From Chara braunii (Eukaryota; Streptophyta; Charophyceae; Charales; Characeae): a DNA stretch of 39,615 bases. The translations under genes were made by a program, and so were the position numbers. Of the stretch, positions 1-10,183 are shown one piece after another. The DNA lies in the NCBI GenBank assembly GCA_003427395.1, contig BFEA01000002.1, positions 6,838,232 through 6,877,846 of the forward strand, in the 5' to 3' direction. A model generated the notes under the pieces. The model was not told the origin of the DNA. It searched no databases and was given only the letters and a program-made list of their open reading frames with translations. Each line of letters starts with the position of its first letter. Position 1 is the first letter of the stretch.

Positions 1-32
1 CCCCCCCCTCTCCCTCTCTCTCTCTCTGTCTT

Positions 33-72
<40 letters not shown>

Positions 73-145
73 TGTCTCTCTCTCGCACTCATATCAACAA
101 ATAGAACAAACCCCTCTCTCTCTCTCTCTCATATCAATAAATGGA

Positions 146-185
<40 letters not shown>
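1..185. repeat. CT-rich microsatellite
   Basis: A nearly pure CT dinucleotide run is broken by two related short spacers containing ATATCAANAAATRGAACAAA. The two spacers make this a higher-order repeat of the form CT run, spacer, CT run. No coding signal is seen. Confidence 0.9.
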
Positions 186-632
186 CACGCTCTTAGTCTC
201 ATTGCTTTGGCTACCGTAGGGCTGCGGTCCCCACGCCCACGCGGTAGATAATCGGCACGACCACCTTAAGGCTGTTCGCAGCCCGTCCAGGATGCCTCTG
301 AGACATTTCAACGTCAACCAAATTTCAACATCGGTGGTCGTCGGGAAGGTGGGCATTTTGAGGTTTTGGGGTCTCGCAAGGGCCAGGACCTCGTAGGACC
401 GGTAGCTGCCTGTAGGAGGCCGAGGGGGCCGCTGTCTTTTTTCGAAATTGAAACGGTGCGGGTCCACTTTTCTCGAATAGAAAACATATATGTTGTATTC
501 GAATACAACACGTACCCTTCCTTTCTATTCGGATTTCGAAACGAATAAAACTCTTGTATTCCAATAAAATTACTTCTTTTTTTTTGGAGGTCAGCGCCTG
601 CCCTTGTGCCCCCCGCCACTGACAAGCCGCAA
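186..632. other. unassigned sequence with a 20-bp palindrome
   Basis: This stretch of about 450 bp has mixed base composition and no reading frame that I recognise. It holds a perfect 20-bp palindrome at 491-510 (TGTTGTATTC followed by its reverse complement). It lies outside the LTR of element A, so it belongs to the host target site or to an older repeat. I see no gene here. Confidence 0.4.
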
Positions 633-638
633 ATCTCT

Positions 639-714
<76 letters not shown>
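633..714. repeat. compound (CT)n(AC)n microsatellite
   Basis: A CT run passes directly into an AC run. Translations across it in other frames give only Cys-Val or Arg-Glu runs and are not genes. Confidence 0.95.
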
Positions 715-1554
715 TTCCCTTTTTTTCAAATACAAAAAAATAAAAACTTAAAAGAATAAAAATTGATAAATAATGAATAAAAAAATAAATTAATAAAATA
801 ATAAAACAATAAAATAAATCAAAAATTAAAAGGAAAATAATAATAATAATTATTATTATTATTATAAAATAACAAACAAAATAATAAATAGATAATAAAA
901 CTACAAAAAATAATAATAATAAAATAGTAAAATTAAAATAATAAAAATTAAAAATTAAAAAATAAACGCATATAAAAACTTAAGTTGTAAAAGAGAAAGG
1001 CAATAATAATAAGTCAAAATATGATAGTACAAAAAGATAAGATAAGACAACCAGATACATATCAACAATCAGTACCTTCCCAATATAACGTCATTCGGCT
1101 AGACTAAAAGATAATAACAAAAATAAGTAGGCCCACTAAGTCCTATACTAATCGAGAATAATCATAAAAAAATAACCGAGATAAAATACCAGCAGGTGTA
1201 TATATACAGATATACCCTCTCTACTGAGCGAAGCCATTACCCATTCTGTAGCCCTCAACGAGCCATATGCAAACCTCCACTAGGAATTCGGAGCTCCTAT
1301 CGGTAAAGCAAAACGACGCAGGCAACCTTTATCACCACATCAACTACAAAATTGTTGTCCGGTTAAGGGTACACTTGCCTATGTATGAAACCGGAAATGC
1401 ACACACATAACGAAAACACAAAATCACTCACATCAAAATACAAAGGTCACGCGTTCTCACGGAAACGTACTAATCACCATTACGAAAACGAAAAATAACT
1501 AAAAACACCACTCCGAAACGACATAGATGATAAACAAAAAACAAATACCCACGC
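715..1554. other. AT-rich non-coding flank of element A
   Basis: The first 300 bp consist mainly of A and T in AATAAA-like and AAT/ATT runs, including an AAT/ATT inverted run near 837-866. The remainder is A/C-rich. There are no long ORFs and no recognised RNA. The last bases before the LTR of A are CCACGC. Confidence 0.6.
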
Positions 1555-1583
1555 TGTCGGCGCGAATACCCTTACAAGGGTAT
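1555..1583 (+). promoter_or_regulatory. conserved LTR 5' terminus with subterminal palindrome
   Basis: Eleven terminal bases (TGTCGGCGCGA) are followed by the 18-bp inverted repeat ATACCCTTACAAGGGTAT. The LTR of element B has the same arrangement on the - strand at 26140-26112, with two substitutions in the first 11 bases and an identical palindrome. Conservation of an exact terminus plus a fixed-distance palindrome suggests an integrase end-recognition or transcription-factor site; the function is inferred. Confidence 0.7.
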
Positions 1584-1633
1584 CCGCCCTGGTTTTTGCA
1601 AATGACAGAAAAATGGGTTTGATCGGGATAAGT

Positions 1634-1942
1634 CGGGCGAGGTACGGCCTCGCCCGGGACCTGCCTTGACTAAGTTAAAGGGTATGTGGGCGCGCGATTT
1701 TTAGGCGCGCGGGTGATTTTCTTGATTGAGTGAGCGGCCGGTCTAGTCGACCGACCTGGACCGTGTTATGGGTTTGATTAGGGGGACCAAGGTTCGTTTT
1801 TGGTCGGCATGCGCGGCCGACAGTAGGGCTGGTGCGCGGGTTGGCCGCGACGGGGTCTAAGTAGGCCGGTGCGGGTGCCAGGTGTTGGCACGCCGGCTGC
1901 AGGCGGGAAAAGAAGGCCTAGGCTGTTTTTCCAGGCCTAGGC
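1634..1942 (+). other. cluster of short perfect hairpins in the LTR of A
   Basis: Consecutive inverted repeats with unrelated stems are visible: CGGGCGAGG 1634-1642 with 1648-1656; CGGTC 1739-1743 with 1749-1753; GTCGGC 1803-1808 with 1816-1821; GTGCCA 1875-1880 with 1886-1891; GCCTAGGCTG 1916-1925 with 1932-1942 (one bulge). Loops are 5 to 7 nt. The equivalent end of the LTR of B (25252-25825) has the same architecture with different stems. Confidence 0.65.
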
Positions 1943-2869
1943 GCCGCGCGGCATCACCTCATAATAATGTCTGCGTCGAGTGGCCTCAGGCTTGGGCTTA
2001 GCCCTATAGGTTACGGTGTCGGACCATCGCCATGGAGATCTAGGGATCGAGCCCGACGGGCGTTGGCGCAGCAGCGGCGGAGCGTCAAGGAGAGCTGAGG
2101 GGGTTGAGGGCCCGATGGGGCTATCCCCCTTTGGTTTTGTTGGGAGGTGCGACTATGGGCCCGGCCCACGGGACCGGTAGGGTGCCGGAGGTTTCCGCTC
2201 CGTGTTTAGGATTTATATATATATATATATGTTACTTTATTTTATTTCTATTTGTTGTTTTCACTGTTGTTTACGGACCCATTTGATTTGGAGCGGGGTG
2301 TCGGAGCCGATCGTCCAAGATTCGGAGAACCGCGGATGGGGTATGGTTGCGCCTAGGACCTTTGGGGTACTCGTTAAAATGAGGAGCGGGCCAGGGTGCT
2401 TGTCATAGGCTGCGGCCTGTAGAGTATGGTGGGGGTACCGGCGCGAACCTGGCCTCGAAAGAGGGCCGGATCCGCGCCCGGCATCTAAGACAGGCGGCGC
2501 TGAATCCTCCAGCAGGCGGCGAGGGGCTGTGGGGTGTGGTCATGGCCGAAGGCCCTCGGGATTTTTGTAAAGGAAAAAGGGGGGGGAAAGATTTCGGACG
2601 ATATGGGGGAGATCCGCCCGACTGTTGTGGGTAGGGAAGATATGTGCCATAGTCGGGGAGTGAACCCGGACGCGAACCGGGTTAGGGGTGGGCACAAGGT
2701 GGTGAGAGGGGTAAACGGACCGGGCGACTTTTGGCGCAGCCACGGGGCATCGCCCTGGTCCGATCTATTGGGACACCGGTATAAGATCGGGGCGTAAAAG
2801 TCCGCAGCGAATTCGGACGTGGGTTACGCCGGATGCATACGAAGGAAAGGGGGTGTCGGCCGGTGTGAG

Positions 2870-2955
2870 GTCCTTCAGGACATCCGTTTAAAATTGAAAC
2901 GATATAGAGAAGATTAGCACGGCCCCTGCGCACGGAGGACGCACATAAATCAGAG
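2870..2955 (+). ncRNA. U6 snRNA-like sequence (probable pseudogene) inside the LTR
   Basis: The sequence begins with a U6-type 5' stem-loop (GTCCTTCAGGACATCCG). It continues with the U6 core, including AGAGAAGATTAGCA, GGCCCCTGCGCA and a 3' part with GCACATAAATC. The match to the plant U6 pattern known from memory runs over nearly the whole RNA. The ACAGAGA box that recognises the 5' splice site reads ATAGAGA here. The bases after CCCCTGCGCA have small deletions, and I see no terminal T run, no upstream TATA at the usual spacing and no clear USE element. It is therefore probably a captured, inactive U6 copy carried in the LTR and not a working spliceosomal RNA gene. Confidence 0.8.
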
Positions 2956-5154
2956 GGAGAGGGCCGGCGCTAGTTGCTGTTTGTTTGTTTCAGCGACGGC
3001 GTGGCCCAAACTGATCGATGCGGAGTTGCACTACGAGGCGACAAGGTGGTGACGGGAGTCGTGGGAAGGTGCAGGGGTTGGAGATGGCGGGGGCAGCGCT
3101 AAGCGGGCCAGGAGACGGGAAGATGACGAGTGGACCTAGGCGGTTTGGCGTACCGAGTACAGCCCGGGCGGAGCGACGGGGTTGAGACGAGATGGGGTCA
3201 ACCAAGGGGTGTACCGGGACAGGCGCCTGGACAAGGTGCATGCGGAGGGGAGAGCGAGGTAGCGGGAGCATGGCAACGGTGGACGAGGAAGGCGCTATCT
3301 CACCCGATTCTTAATGAATCCGGGCGAGGGAAGATTTCAAGCGGGGGGTTACGGGGCCTGCGACCCCGAATCTGAAACCGGATCCGTAAGAGGGTTAGTA
3401 TAGAGAGAGTTAGTAGAGGATGGGGGTGCGGGAAACTATGGTGAAGGTGAGCGAAGCGCGGTGGAAGAGGTCTAGTCCGCTCGATCCGTGACCAAGCCAC
3501 ATGAACGAAGAAGTGAGTTCGGGGTTTTACCCCGGGCGACCTCGCCGGTAAGGTTAGATTAGAGGGTAAGTTAGTGGATTTGGTGTTAGTAAGGGGAGGG
3601 CATGCGCAGTGGTGAATAGAGAGGAGGAAACTCGAATGAACCTAGACGCGGGTTTGAGCTAGATGCAACCGAAAACAAACAGGACGAAGGGAGTATACAG
3701 CAGGGTCAGTCGGGGGTGAAGTCAGTTGCAGAGGGAGAGAGAGAGAGAAGGCGAACGAGGGTAAGAGAGAGCTTGCCTACCGGCCTGCATTTGGCCGCAA
3801 GGTAGCGCGAAACCGGCCGGGTAAAAGACCAGGTACGCGCTGAGAAACGGGGGAAGGATGTGCCTGGGCAGGTAGTCGCAGGAGGTACATCCGTGAGAGA
3901 GGGAGCTGGGCGAAGGTAGTGACGGGGCGGAGTGCGAAGGAAGAAAAGCAAGGCGGACCAAGGAGCCGCCGGCAGTGGCAGGGGATTGAATGTGCATGCC
4001 GAGTGTGTACAGACAGAGAAGGGGAGGTTGGAAACGCCGGGGAAGAGAGTCGGGCGAAGTCGGGGGAATGTAGCTCGATCGATTCTTAACGAAATGGACC
4101 GGGAAAGCTTGTCATCTGAAGGATCTGTGGTCGGGAACTTGCTTGGGGACTGCATATGCAGGTGTGCCGTGCGGTCTCAGCCGAAATCCGCATTGCAAGG
4201 ACAGAGACAGTAAGCTAGCAAACTTACTTGGCGGCAGGCACGCCGCTCGTCGGAACCAAGGAGAGCAAGGCCTCGTTGAGGATGGTCTGTGGGACGTCGG
4301 ACTGCCTCCTTGCTGGGCAGGGCGGCGACGAAGAGGTCTGCCTGGTTGCGAGCCTAAAGACTGGCTGGAGTGACCGTGACCAAGGGGGTTTGGGGTGCGA
4401 GCATTTCGCTAAGGCTGTTGCATTCATGCCGAACAGTGTTGGAGTATTGATTGGTCACGAAGTGCTCGACTAAGGTTGCTACGCTAGTCTGGATGCGACA
4501 GTTTGAGGACCGTGTAGTTGTGGCGGCATCTTGGAGGAGCGGAGGCGCAGTGTGGAGGAAGGGGTTGCTGCTGCGATTCGGGAGGTCGTCAGGTGTTTGA
4601 CTTCGGGCAGTTTGACTCAATCTGACCAAGCTGGTATGCTGGCTGCCATTGTGGGGCCCTCAGGCACACCAAGATAATGAGACCCTCTCCTGCGAGTCTG
4701 AGTGCAGTCCTCCAATCTGAGAGTCCAAAAACTCCTTTCTGCCCTCCTAACTCTAAGTCTAGTTTATTGGTTTTGAGAGGAAGGCGGCAGGCGGGATTGC
4801 GACTCGTAATCCGCGTCAAGGCCTCTGTGGGAGGTTCGCCCCACCGATTGCGGGAGCTCTGCCAGAACTCGGGAGGAGTTATGGAGGCAGGGAATTGAAA
4901 GGTAACCATTGCTTCCTCTCTATATACCTTGGTATAACCCCTATCTGTACGCCTTGCTATGTTTGGCTGAACATACCATTTTGATTTTTATTTGAGTGGC
5001 AGGATATGACTCAGATTAAATAAAGGAATGCGTGAGAAAACTCAATTTCATCTTTTGATTGACTGAAGGCAGACTTGTTTAGGAAAAAGAGGACTGCATC
5101 TGGGGGAAGTGCCGATGAAAGGTGATTTTGCCTGAGGCTGACAAGGTCTTATGG

Positions 5155-5884
5155 GGTCAGACCAGTTCCATAAGATTGGACAGTCTGACCGCTGTATTTA
5201 TCTTTGAATTGTATGGAGAGTCAGACCAGTTCTATAAGATTGGACGGTCTGATTGCTCTGAATTGTGAGGGTTGACTGTGGCTGATTTTTCAGGGGCCGA
5301 ACCTGTACCATAAGATTGGAGGGTTTGATTGTCATGTTTGGTTGGGGTTTGTTCTGTTTTTTTTTGGTTCTGATCGAGGAGGTCTGAGCAAGTCCATAAG
5401 ATTGGACGACTCAGCCTCCTCTTGTTTTATTCTGAGGAAGTAATTCTCGCAGAGGGCAAGGCATGTCCATAAGATTGGATGGTCTTGGACTCATGCCGCA
5501 CACAGTGGACCAGAGAGCAACGAACCTGGCAGAGGATCAAATATGTTCTATAAGATTTGACGGTCTGACCCAATGCCTCGCACATGCTGGAACCCAAAAG
5601 ACTAAATTTTGGCTATATTTTATACTATCCTATTTATGAACAGGCTAGTCAGGCATGGGTTCCATAAGATTGGACGGTTTGGCTATAGCTTATCATGAAA
5701 TGAAGAGAGTATAACTAAGAGTATATATAATTTGGATATTAAACAGTTCTGGGCGGCTAAGCCTTGTTCTAAGATGAACGGCCTAGTCATATGCCCAAAA
5801 TGAAGAGAGAAGTAGTTGTGCAACTTGTTCGTGTATACTCATTGGCTGAGTCAGACAAGTTCCATAAGATTGGACGACCTGACT
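5155..5884 (+). repeat. nine-member hairpin array with a conserved loop
   Basis: Nine copies of a motif close to GTTCCATAAGATTGGAC are each flanked by complementary arms. They span 5155-5190, 5220-5253, 5298-5327, 5376-5421, 5457-5487, 5534-5571, 5646-5685, 5755-5788 and 5849-5884. Successive starts are 65, 78, 78, 81, 77, 112, 109 and 94 bp apart. Arms differ but still pair: GGTCAGAC/GTCTGACC in the first, CGAACC/GGTTTG in the third, GAGGAGG-T-CTGAG/CTCAGCCTCCTC in the fourth, CAAGGC/GTCTTG in the fifth, AGTCAG/CTGACT in the ninth. The sixth is decayed, and the eighth has a shortened loop with TAAGAT. Loop conservation with changing stems suggests structure in RNA or single-stranded DNA. The function is unknown. 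Confidence 0.8.
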
Positions 5885-6171
5885 TTATGCCCTATGTAAG
5901 CTGGGTATAAGGGAATAAAGCATCGAGAGATTACGAACTATTGTTTGCAAAGGTTGACTTGGGGAGGCGAGAGTACTTACCTTTGTGGGTTGGCATGCAT
6001 GAGACTGAGTGAGGCTACTACTTGGGTTGAGTGTCAGATTGACAGGTAGTTGCTTTAGAGGCTCGCCTCGTGCTAGAGCAATAGGAGTTAGGTCAATTCT
6101 TGCATTTTCTGAGCTAAGTTTTTTTACTTAGATCGATGCTCGCATTTTCTGGGACCTTTTGTTATACTTGG

Positions 6172-6510
6172 CTTTGTATAAATTCTGGTAGGCTACTTTC
6201 CCTACGGGAAGTGCTGCCGAAATTTCTGCAAATCCAAGGAGTTAGTCAAAACCTTGACTTTCAGAGTTCAGCTTGTCTAAAATTCATATATGACTTAGTA
6301 AAAATCTGGAAAGTCTCCTTTTTTAAAGGGACTGCCCAAATTTTTGCTTAATCAAGGAGTTGGACAAAATTTGGACTTCGAAAAGTCAACGGTTATTTCC
6401 GATTTGTATTTGGGATGATATAAATTTTGAAAATGCACTTTTCCTACGGGAAGCACTGCCGAAATTTTCGTGGTTTAGAGGAGTTAGATTATATTTTGAC
6501 AGGTGACGAT
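6172..6510 (+). repeat. three ~120-bp degenerate tandem repeats
   Basis: Three units share AATTCTGG or similar, then (T)CCTACGGGAAG, CTGCCGAAATTT and CAAGGAGTTAG. The AGGAGTTRG landmark falls near 6237, 6356 and 6480, so the period is about 120 bp. Units 1 and 3 contain a self-complementary TTCCCTACGGGAA or TTCCTACGGGAA. The middle unit has lost this palindrome. Confidence 0.6.
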
Positions 6511-7546
6511 TCTGGCAATCCACCCTGAATAGGGGAGATTCTGCCATTAGTCTACCTTTGCTTTGGGCACTGGCGTAGAGGTAGGCTTAGACTTAGTTGA
6601 CACATAGCTATGAGTGAGGATGTACTATGAAGATTCATCCCCAAAGGGTGATGTGTTAGTTTGGACCTTGACCTGTCTCATGGTACAGGCTTTTCTTGGA
6701 CATTCGATTCAGGACTTGGGCTAGTGTCAGCTTGATTCTACAAGGATCACCTTCTGTTATCACTGATAATAGGTCGGTTGCCGATTCGTCGGTCTACGAC
6801 TCAATTCTAACTCACTCTCCATACCCAACCCAAAAGGCTAGCCCTGGTGACTTTATTGTTTGTTGAGGGTTTCACCCGGACTTTTATTGAATGGCCATTT
6901 GACAAAGTTACTGAGTATTTAATTATGGTTGGTCGGGCGGGAGATTGGCGCTTGCATGGCTAAAGCAAGGGGTATGAGTGTGGAGATTGGTTGGGGTTGA
7001 CTCCGTGTAGTGCGTGGTTGCTGCTCGATTCTTCGATGTGATTGCAGGTAGACCTTGTGGCTCGGATTTGGATTTGGGGTTGCCTGCGATCTCATATATG
7101 TACTTATGGCTGTAAGAAGTCCCACAGTGCCTGTGAGCAGTGATCGTCGCAATTTTATCTCCCCTATGTGTGTATGCTTGGGTGTATTTACTGTGGGGGT
7201 TCGCGAGGACGGGGCCGCGATTACCACATATGACTGGCATCGTTGCTCGGTATGGGATTGGTCAGCAGCCGCGCGGCCTTATGTAAAAATTTTGCGTGCG
7301 ATGCTTCGCCGCCCCAGTGTCTAAGAGTTATGGGATTATAAGGCTCGCACGTAGACGCAAACGCCTTAGATTATCGTAGGCCGTAGGCATCGCCCGAGGG
7401 AAGGGAGGGTACCCCAGAAATCATGGCCCCGGTCGGAACAAAGGGGGGATCCTCGGCCTATTTGTTTGCTTTTTAGAGTTTTTATGGTTGGACGTTAAAG
7501 TCCGTGGAGGCTGTCAAAGTCAAACCCCTTGATGTCTGACCGCGAC

Positions 7547-7706
7547 GACAACTTAAAGTTGTCTACTCAACCCCTCTGCACAGGATGCAAAAGAGGGTGT
7601 GGTTTTCAACCACACATGGCGGTTGTCCAGCGTCGAGAGATTAACCCTCCAGGCGCGTGTCAGTCGACACTTGAGTGTCGAACGCGACCCTCGAGATTAG
7701 CGAGGG
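7547..7706 (+). other. second cluster of short perfect hairpins in the LTR of A
   Basis: Four unrelated inverted repeats follow each other closely: GACAACTT 7547-7554 with 7556-7563; GTGTGGTT 7597-7604 with 7608-7615; TCGACACT 7664-7671 with 7674-7681; CCCTCG 7688-7693 with 7701-7706. Loops are 1 to 7 nt. The three 8-bp perfect stems within 135 bp look like more than chance. Confidence 0.65.
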
Positions 7707-8135
7707 CCGCGCGAGTATGGGTACTACATGGTACACCATCATTGCGACTGCTTACGTGCGTTTGCATTGCTAAGTCGATATGAGTTAGCCCTGCGCCCGC
7801 GCGATTTTTATACTGAGTCTCGCGCGCGGCGCCCATCCGATCTCCGCGTCGGGAAGTTATGGGACGGCTAATGAAGGGACTAGGAGTGTTGTCGCGTTGT
7901 TCGATGTGTGTGTGTGTGTATTTTATTTTTTTTGTTTGTTAGAGTGGTGTGCGTGTGGTGTGCGAGATGCGCCCTAGTCGACCGACGACGAGCCGCGCTT
8001 GGGACCTCAGCCCCCCAAGATGACGGTTCGCGTGCGGGTCCGATAGGCGTATTACCGCCCGTACCCCCTATGCTACAGCGAACGAGAAACACCCTCCGCT
8101 GGTCCACCTCTGCGATTGCAACTGAGTAGCTTTCG

Positions 8136-8392
8136 TACTGTGGACTGATAGCTCGGCGGGGATAAGCCCACCGAAGGAAGGTGACAGCTCCCGTAAGGTG
8201 GAGGTAAGTTGTACCTCGCGTAGGCCCTATCTTGTCGTAGGGGCTCGCGAGAGGTATGGCTGGCGCACTCGGTCGGAGCAGCCTAAAAAAGGTTCATTTG
8301 TGTGTTCGCGACAAGGTTGGCCCAAATCCTGCGTGATGCGACTGAGAGAGTCCCGCCCTGCCGCGTGCGGTGCCAGACCGATGCGCTCGACA
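8136..8392 (+). other. LTR 3' end shared by elements A and B
   Basis: Blocks occur in the same order here and on the - strand of 17830-17580: TAGCTC, GACAGC, GTACCTCGCG, GAGAGGTAT, CGGTCGGAG and AAATCCTGCGTGA. The last 13-mer ends 56 bp from the LTR terminus in A (8324-8336) and lies 55 bp from the terminus in B (17635-17647). This shows the two LTR families are homologous at the end next to the primer binding site. Confidence 0.75.
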
Positions 8393-8394
8393 GG

Positions 8395-8412
8395 TGGCGC
8401 CGTTGCCGGGGA
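8395..8412 (+). other. primer binding site of element A (tRNA-Asp)
   Basis: The sequence TGGCGCCGTTGCCGGGGA is the reverse complement of the 3' end of plant tRNA-Asp including CCA, a primer known from Athila-type Ty3/gypsy elements. It lies two bases (GG) after the CA end of the LTR. It fixes the + orientation and the 3' edge of the 5' LTR. Confidence 0.92.
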
Positions 8413-8803
8413 TAACGAAAGCCTACCGTTGTCCCTGGTGGAACGACATCCGGGTATGAGAATGAGGGAGAACTAGGCACATGAGTGGATAAAGGTAGAA
8501 CTATGAGACGAATCGTATAGTAATCCATATGGCTGTGTGCGAACGTATGCTGATCTGATTGATGGTTTGGCTGATGGCGTGAACGAGATGAGTATGTGAG
8601 TGAATTATGTGATGAGAATGGGTCTTGCTTAGGTGAACCCAAGGGAGGTAGGAAGTAGAGAAAAAGATGTCTGTTAGGTCCAGAGCGTCGGGTGTTTAGG
8701 TGGTCGGTCCGATAGGATCGTGAAGGAATGGACTGCTGAGTGGAACCTTTCGTCCTATCGCTTCTTATAACAGGGGGATTGAAGCCGAAGGCAGTTAACC
8801 AAA
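8413..8803 (+). other. untranslated leader of element A
   Basis: About 390 bp lie between the primer binding site and the gag ATG. I see no ORF of note. The packaging signal and any splice donor for ORF3 would be expected here, but none could be pinned down. Confidence 0.5.
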
Positions 8804-10183
8804 ATGCCTGAGGAGATGGCGGACGGTGGGAGAAAGCTTGTAACGCTCGACGACCTCATTGATGCCCTGGATAAGCGCGAGAGAGCACCGAGCAATGCCC
8901 CGAAGGTTGATACTTTCCACTTCAAGGGAGAACGGGTGTCCGACTGGCTGGACCTGACGGAGCAAGCACTGGTGGGGCTGTCGGACGAGGTCAAGCTCCA
9001 ACGAGTCCTAAGATATGTCCTTCATAGCCACCAGCAGGAAGTGGGCAAGGTCGTGGATGCCGCCAATGGTAGTTGGGCGAGGTTCAGGGACATGATGCAG
9101 AGAAAGTACAGGTTAGGGGATGACTTGCTAACCATGGCGGATTTGGAGGCCATGAACAAGGATGACTTTTCCACGATTGGGGCGTTTGTGCACGAGTTTA
9201 AAAGGAAGGCGCGGAAGGTGCACGAGATCTCCGAAGAAACGCAGTGTGCCATATTTTTGTGTCTGCTTACTGGCTCGGAGGCCTCGGAGCTGACGGGTCA
9301 CGGAGGGGGAAATGAGAAACTCACCTGGGCCACTATCGACAAAGGGGTGGAAGAGGGGAGTCTGGACCAGGTGAGGCAGCACCAGGTGTGGCTGCAAAGG
9401 CGCAAGAAAAAGGAAAGGGACGCCACCGCATCCGGGACCCCAGGGGTAAAGAGGATCGTCACGGACGTATTAGCAGCGCTGGGGTATGATAATGAGGCGG
9501 AAGTGCAAAAGAGGGGAGTGACCGTGGCCCAAGGCCGGGCGTCGGGGGCAGTGGAAGAGGAGGCTAGGCGCGAGGACTATGGCGGAGAAGAGACGGGCTC
9601 CCAGATCCTAACCAAGGCCCAGAGGAAGCAGCGAAATTTACAAGTGGGGGGTCAAGGATCCGAAAAAGGGCAGGTCCCGCAAGCGATTGCTGCGCCGCCA
9701 CCTGCTGCCACGACAACGTCAGCGACGGCCGGGCCGTCATGTATGGGGCCGCCGGCGGCTTGTGGGCACTGGGTGCCGCATTGTCAGCCTGCACCCTGGC
9801 CCAGTTGTAATCACTGCACCTCGTGCGGGGGTAGTCAAACTCACCCCGGGCAAATGGTCCCTTATGCGGGCCCAGCGGTAAGTATGGGGCCCCCGAGCTA
9901 CCTTGCGGCTCAGGGTCAGTTTGTGGCCCAACCACCTCCCTCCCAACAGGCCTCGCAGGCTAGCGTGGTCGGTGGAGGAAACCAAGGACAAGGCGAACAA
10001 GGCAATGGAGGCCGAGGTCAAGGGGGTCGAGGAGGTGGCGGCCGCGGCCGGGGAGGAAATGGTGGGGGTCGTGGGGGTCGTGGGGGTCGTGGGGGTGGTT
10101 GGAATGGTCAAAGGGGCCAGAACCAAGGTGGTTGGGGCGGCCAGGAGGGGGGCCAAGGGTATGGGAGGCCCCACTTTGATTGA
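8804..10183 (+). CDS. gag: Gag capsid protein, interrupted before the zinc knuckle
   Basis: The 459-codon frame starts at ATG 8804, the first Met of the open frame after the leader. Residues ~12-27 form a short acidic helix. A capsid-like segment starts near residue 35 (TFHFKGERVSDWLDL) and continues through GSWARFRDMMQRKYR and a following helical region to about residue 165, in the style of Retrotrans_gag domains. A Pro/Ala/His-rich linker follows. The C-terminus is a long Gly-Arg RGG-box tract (residues ~385-455) of the kind that binds RNA. TGA at 10181-10183 stops the frame just before the CCHC knuckle, which continues in the same frame, so the stop is a lesion or a readthrough site. Gag would form the cytoplasmic particle that packages element RNA. 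It stays in frame with the protease region, consistent with one gag-pol polyprotein. Confidence 0.85.
   Translation: MPEEMADGGRKLVTLDDLIDALDKRERAPSNAPKVDTFHFKGERVSDWLDLTEQALVGLSDEVKLQRVLRYVLHSHQQEVGKVVDAANGSWARFRDMMQRKYRLGDDLLTMADLEAMNKDDFSTIGAFVHEFKRKARKVHEISEETQCAIFLCLLTGSEASELTGHGGGNEKLTWATIDKGVEEGSLDQVRQHQVWLQRRKKKERDATASGTPGVKRIVTDVLAALGYDNEAEVQKRGVTVAQGRASGAVEEEARREDYGGEETGSQILTKAQRKQRNLQVGGQGSEKGQVPQAIAAPPPAATTTSATAGPSCMGPPAACGHWVPHCQPAPWPSCNHCTSCGGSQTHPGQMVPYAGPAVSMGPPSYLAAQGQFVAQPPPSQQASQASVVGGGNQGQGEQGNGGRGQGGRGGGGRGRGGNGGGRGGRGGRGGGWNGQRGQNQGGWGGQEGGQGYGRPHFD

Larger units (their letters stand above)
1555..8392 (+). repeat. 5' LTR of element A (about 6.8 kb)
   Basis: The left boundary is TGTCGG at 1555. 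The right boundary is CTCGACA at 8392, two bases (GG) before a tRNA-Asp primer binding site. TGTCG and CGACA form the usual short LTR terminal inverted repeat. The left end matches the 5' terminus of the LTR of element B (26140 reading on the - strand) in 27 of 29 positions. The right ~250 bp match the other end of that LTR in many blocks. A length of 6838 bp is far above usual plant LTRs. Visible contents are hairpin clusters (1566-1942 and 7547-7706), a U6-like sequence (2870-2955), a nine-member hairpin series (5155-5884) and a ~120-bp tandem repeat (6172-6510). No convincing protein gene lies within it. The 3' copy is outside the window, so the left boundary rests on comparison with B rather than on a direct LTR pair. 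Confidence 0.75.

Noticed and set aside
3706-4155. 149-codon - strand frame in the LTR of A
   Set aside because: Pro/Ser/Leu/Arg-biased composition typical of the complement of purine-rich DNA; overlaps other equally long frames and shows no domain.
4919-4936. TATA box for the LTR promoter of A (CTATATAC and the TATACCTTGGTATA palindrome)
   Set aside because: Only a TATA-like string; no supporting start site or conservation in the LTR of B could be seen.
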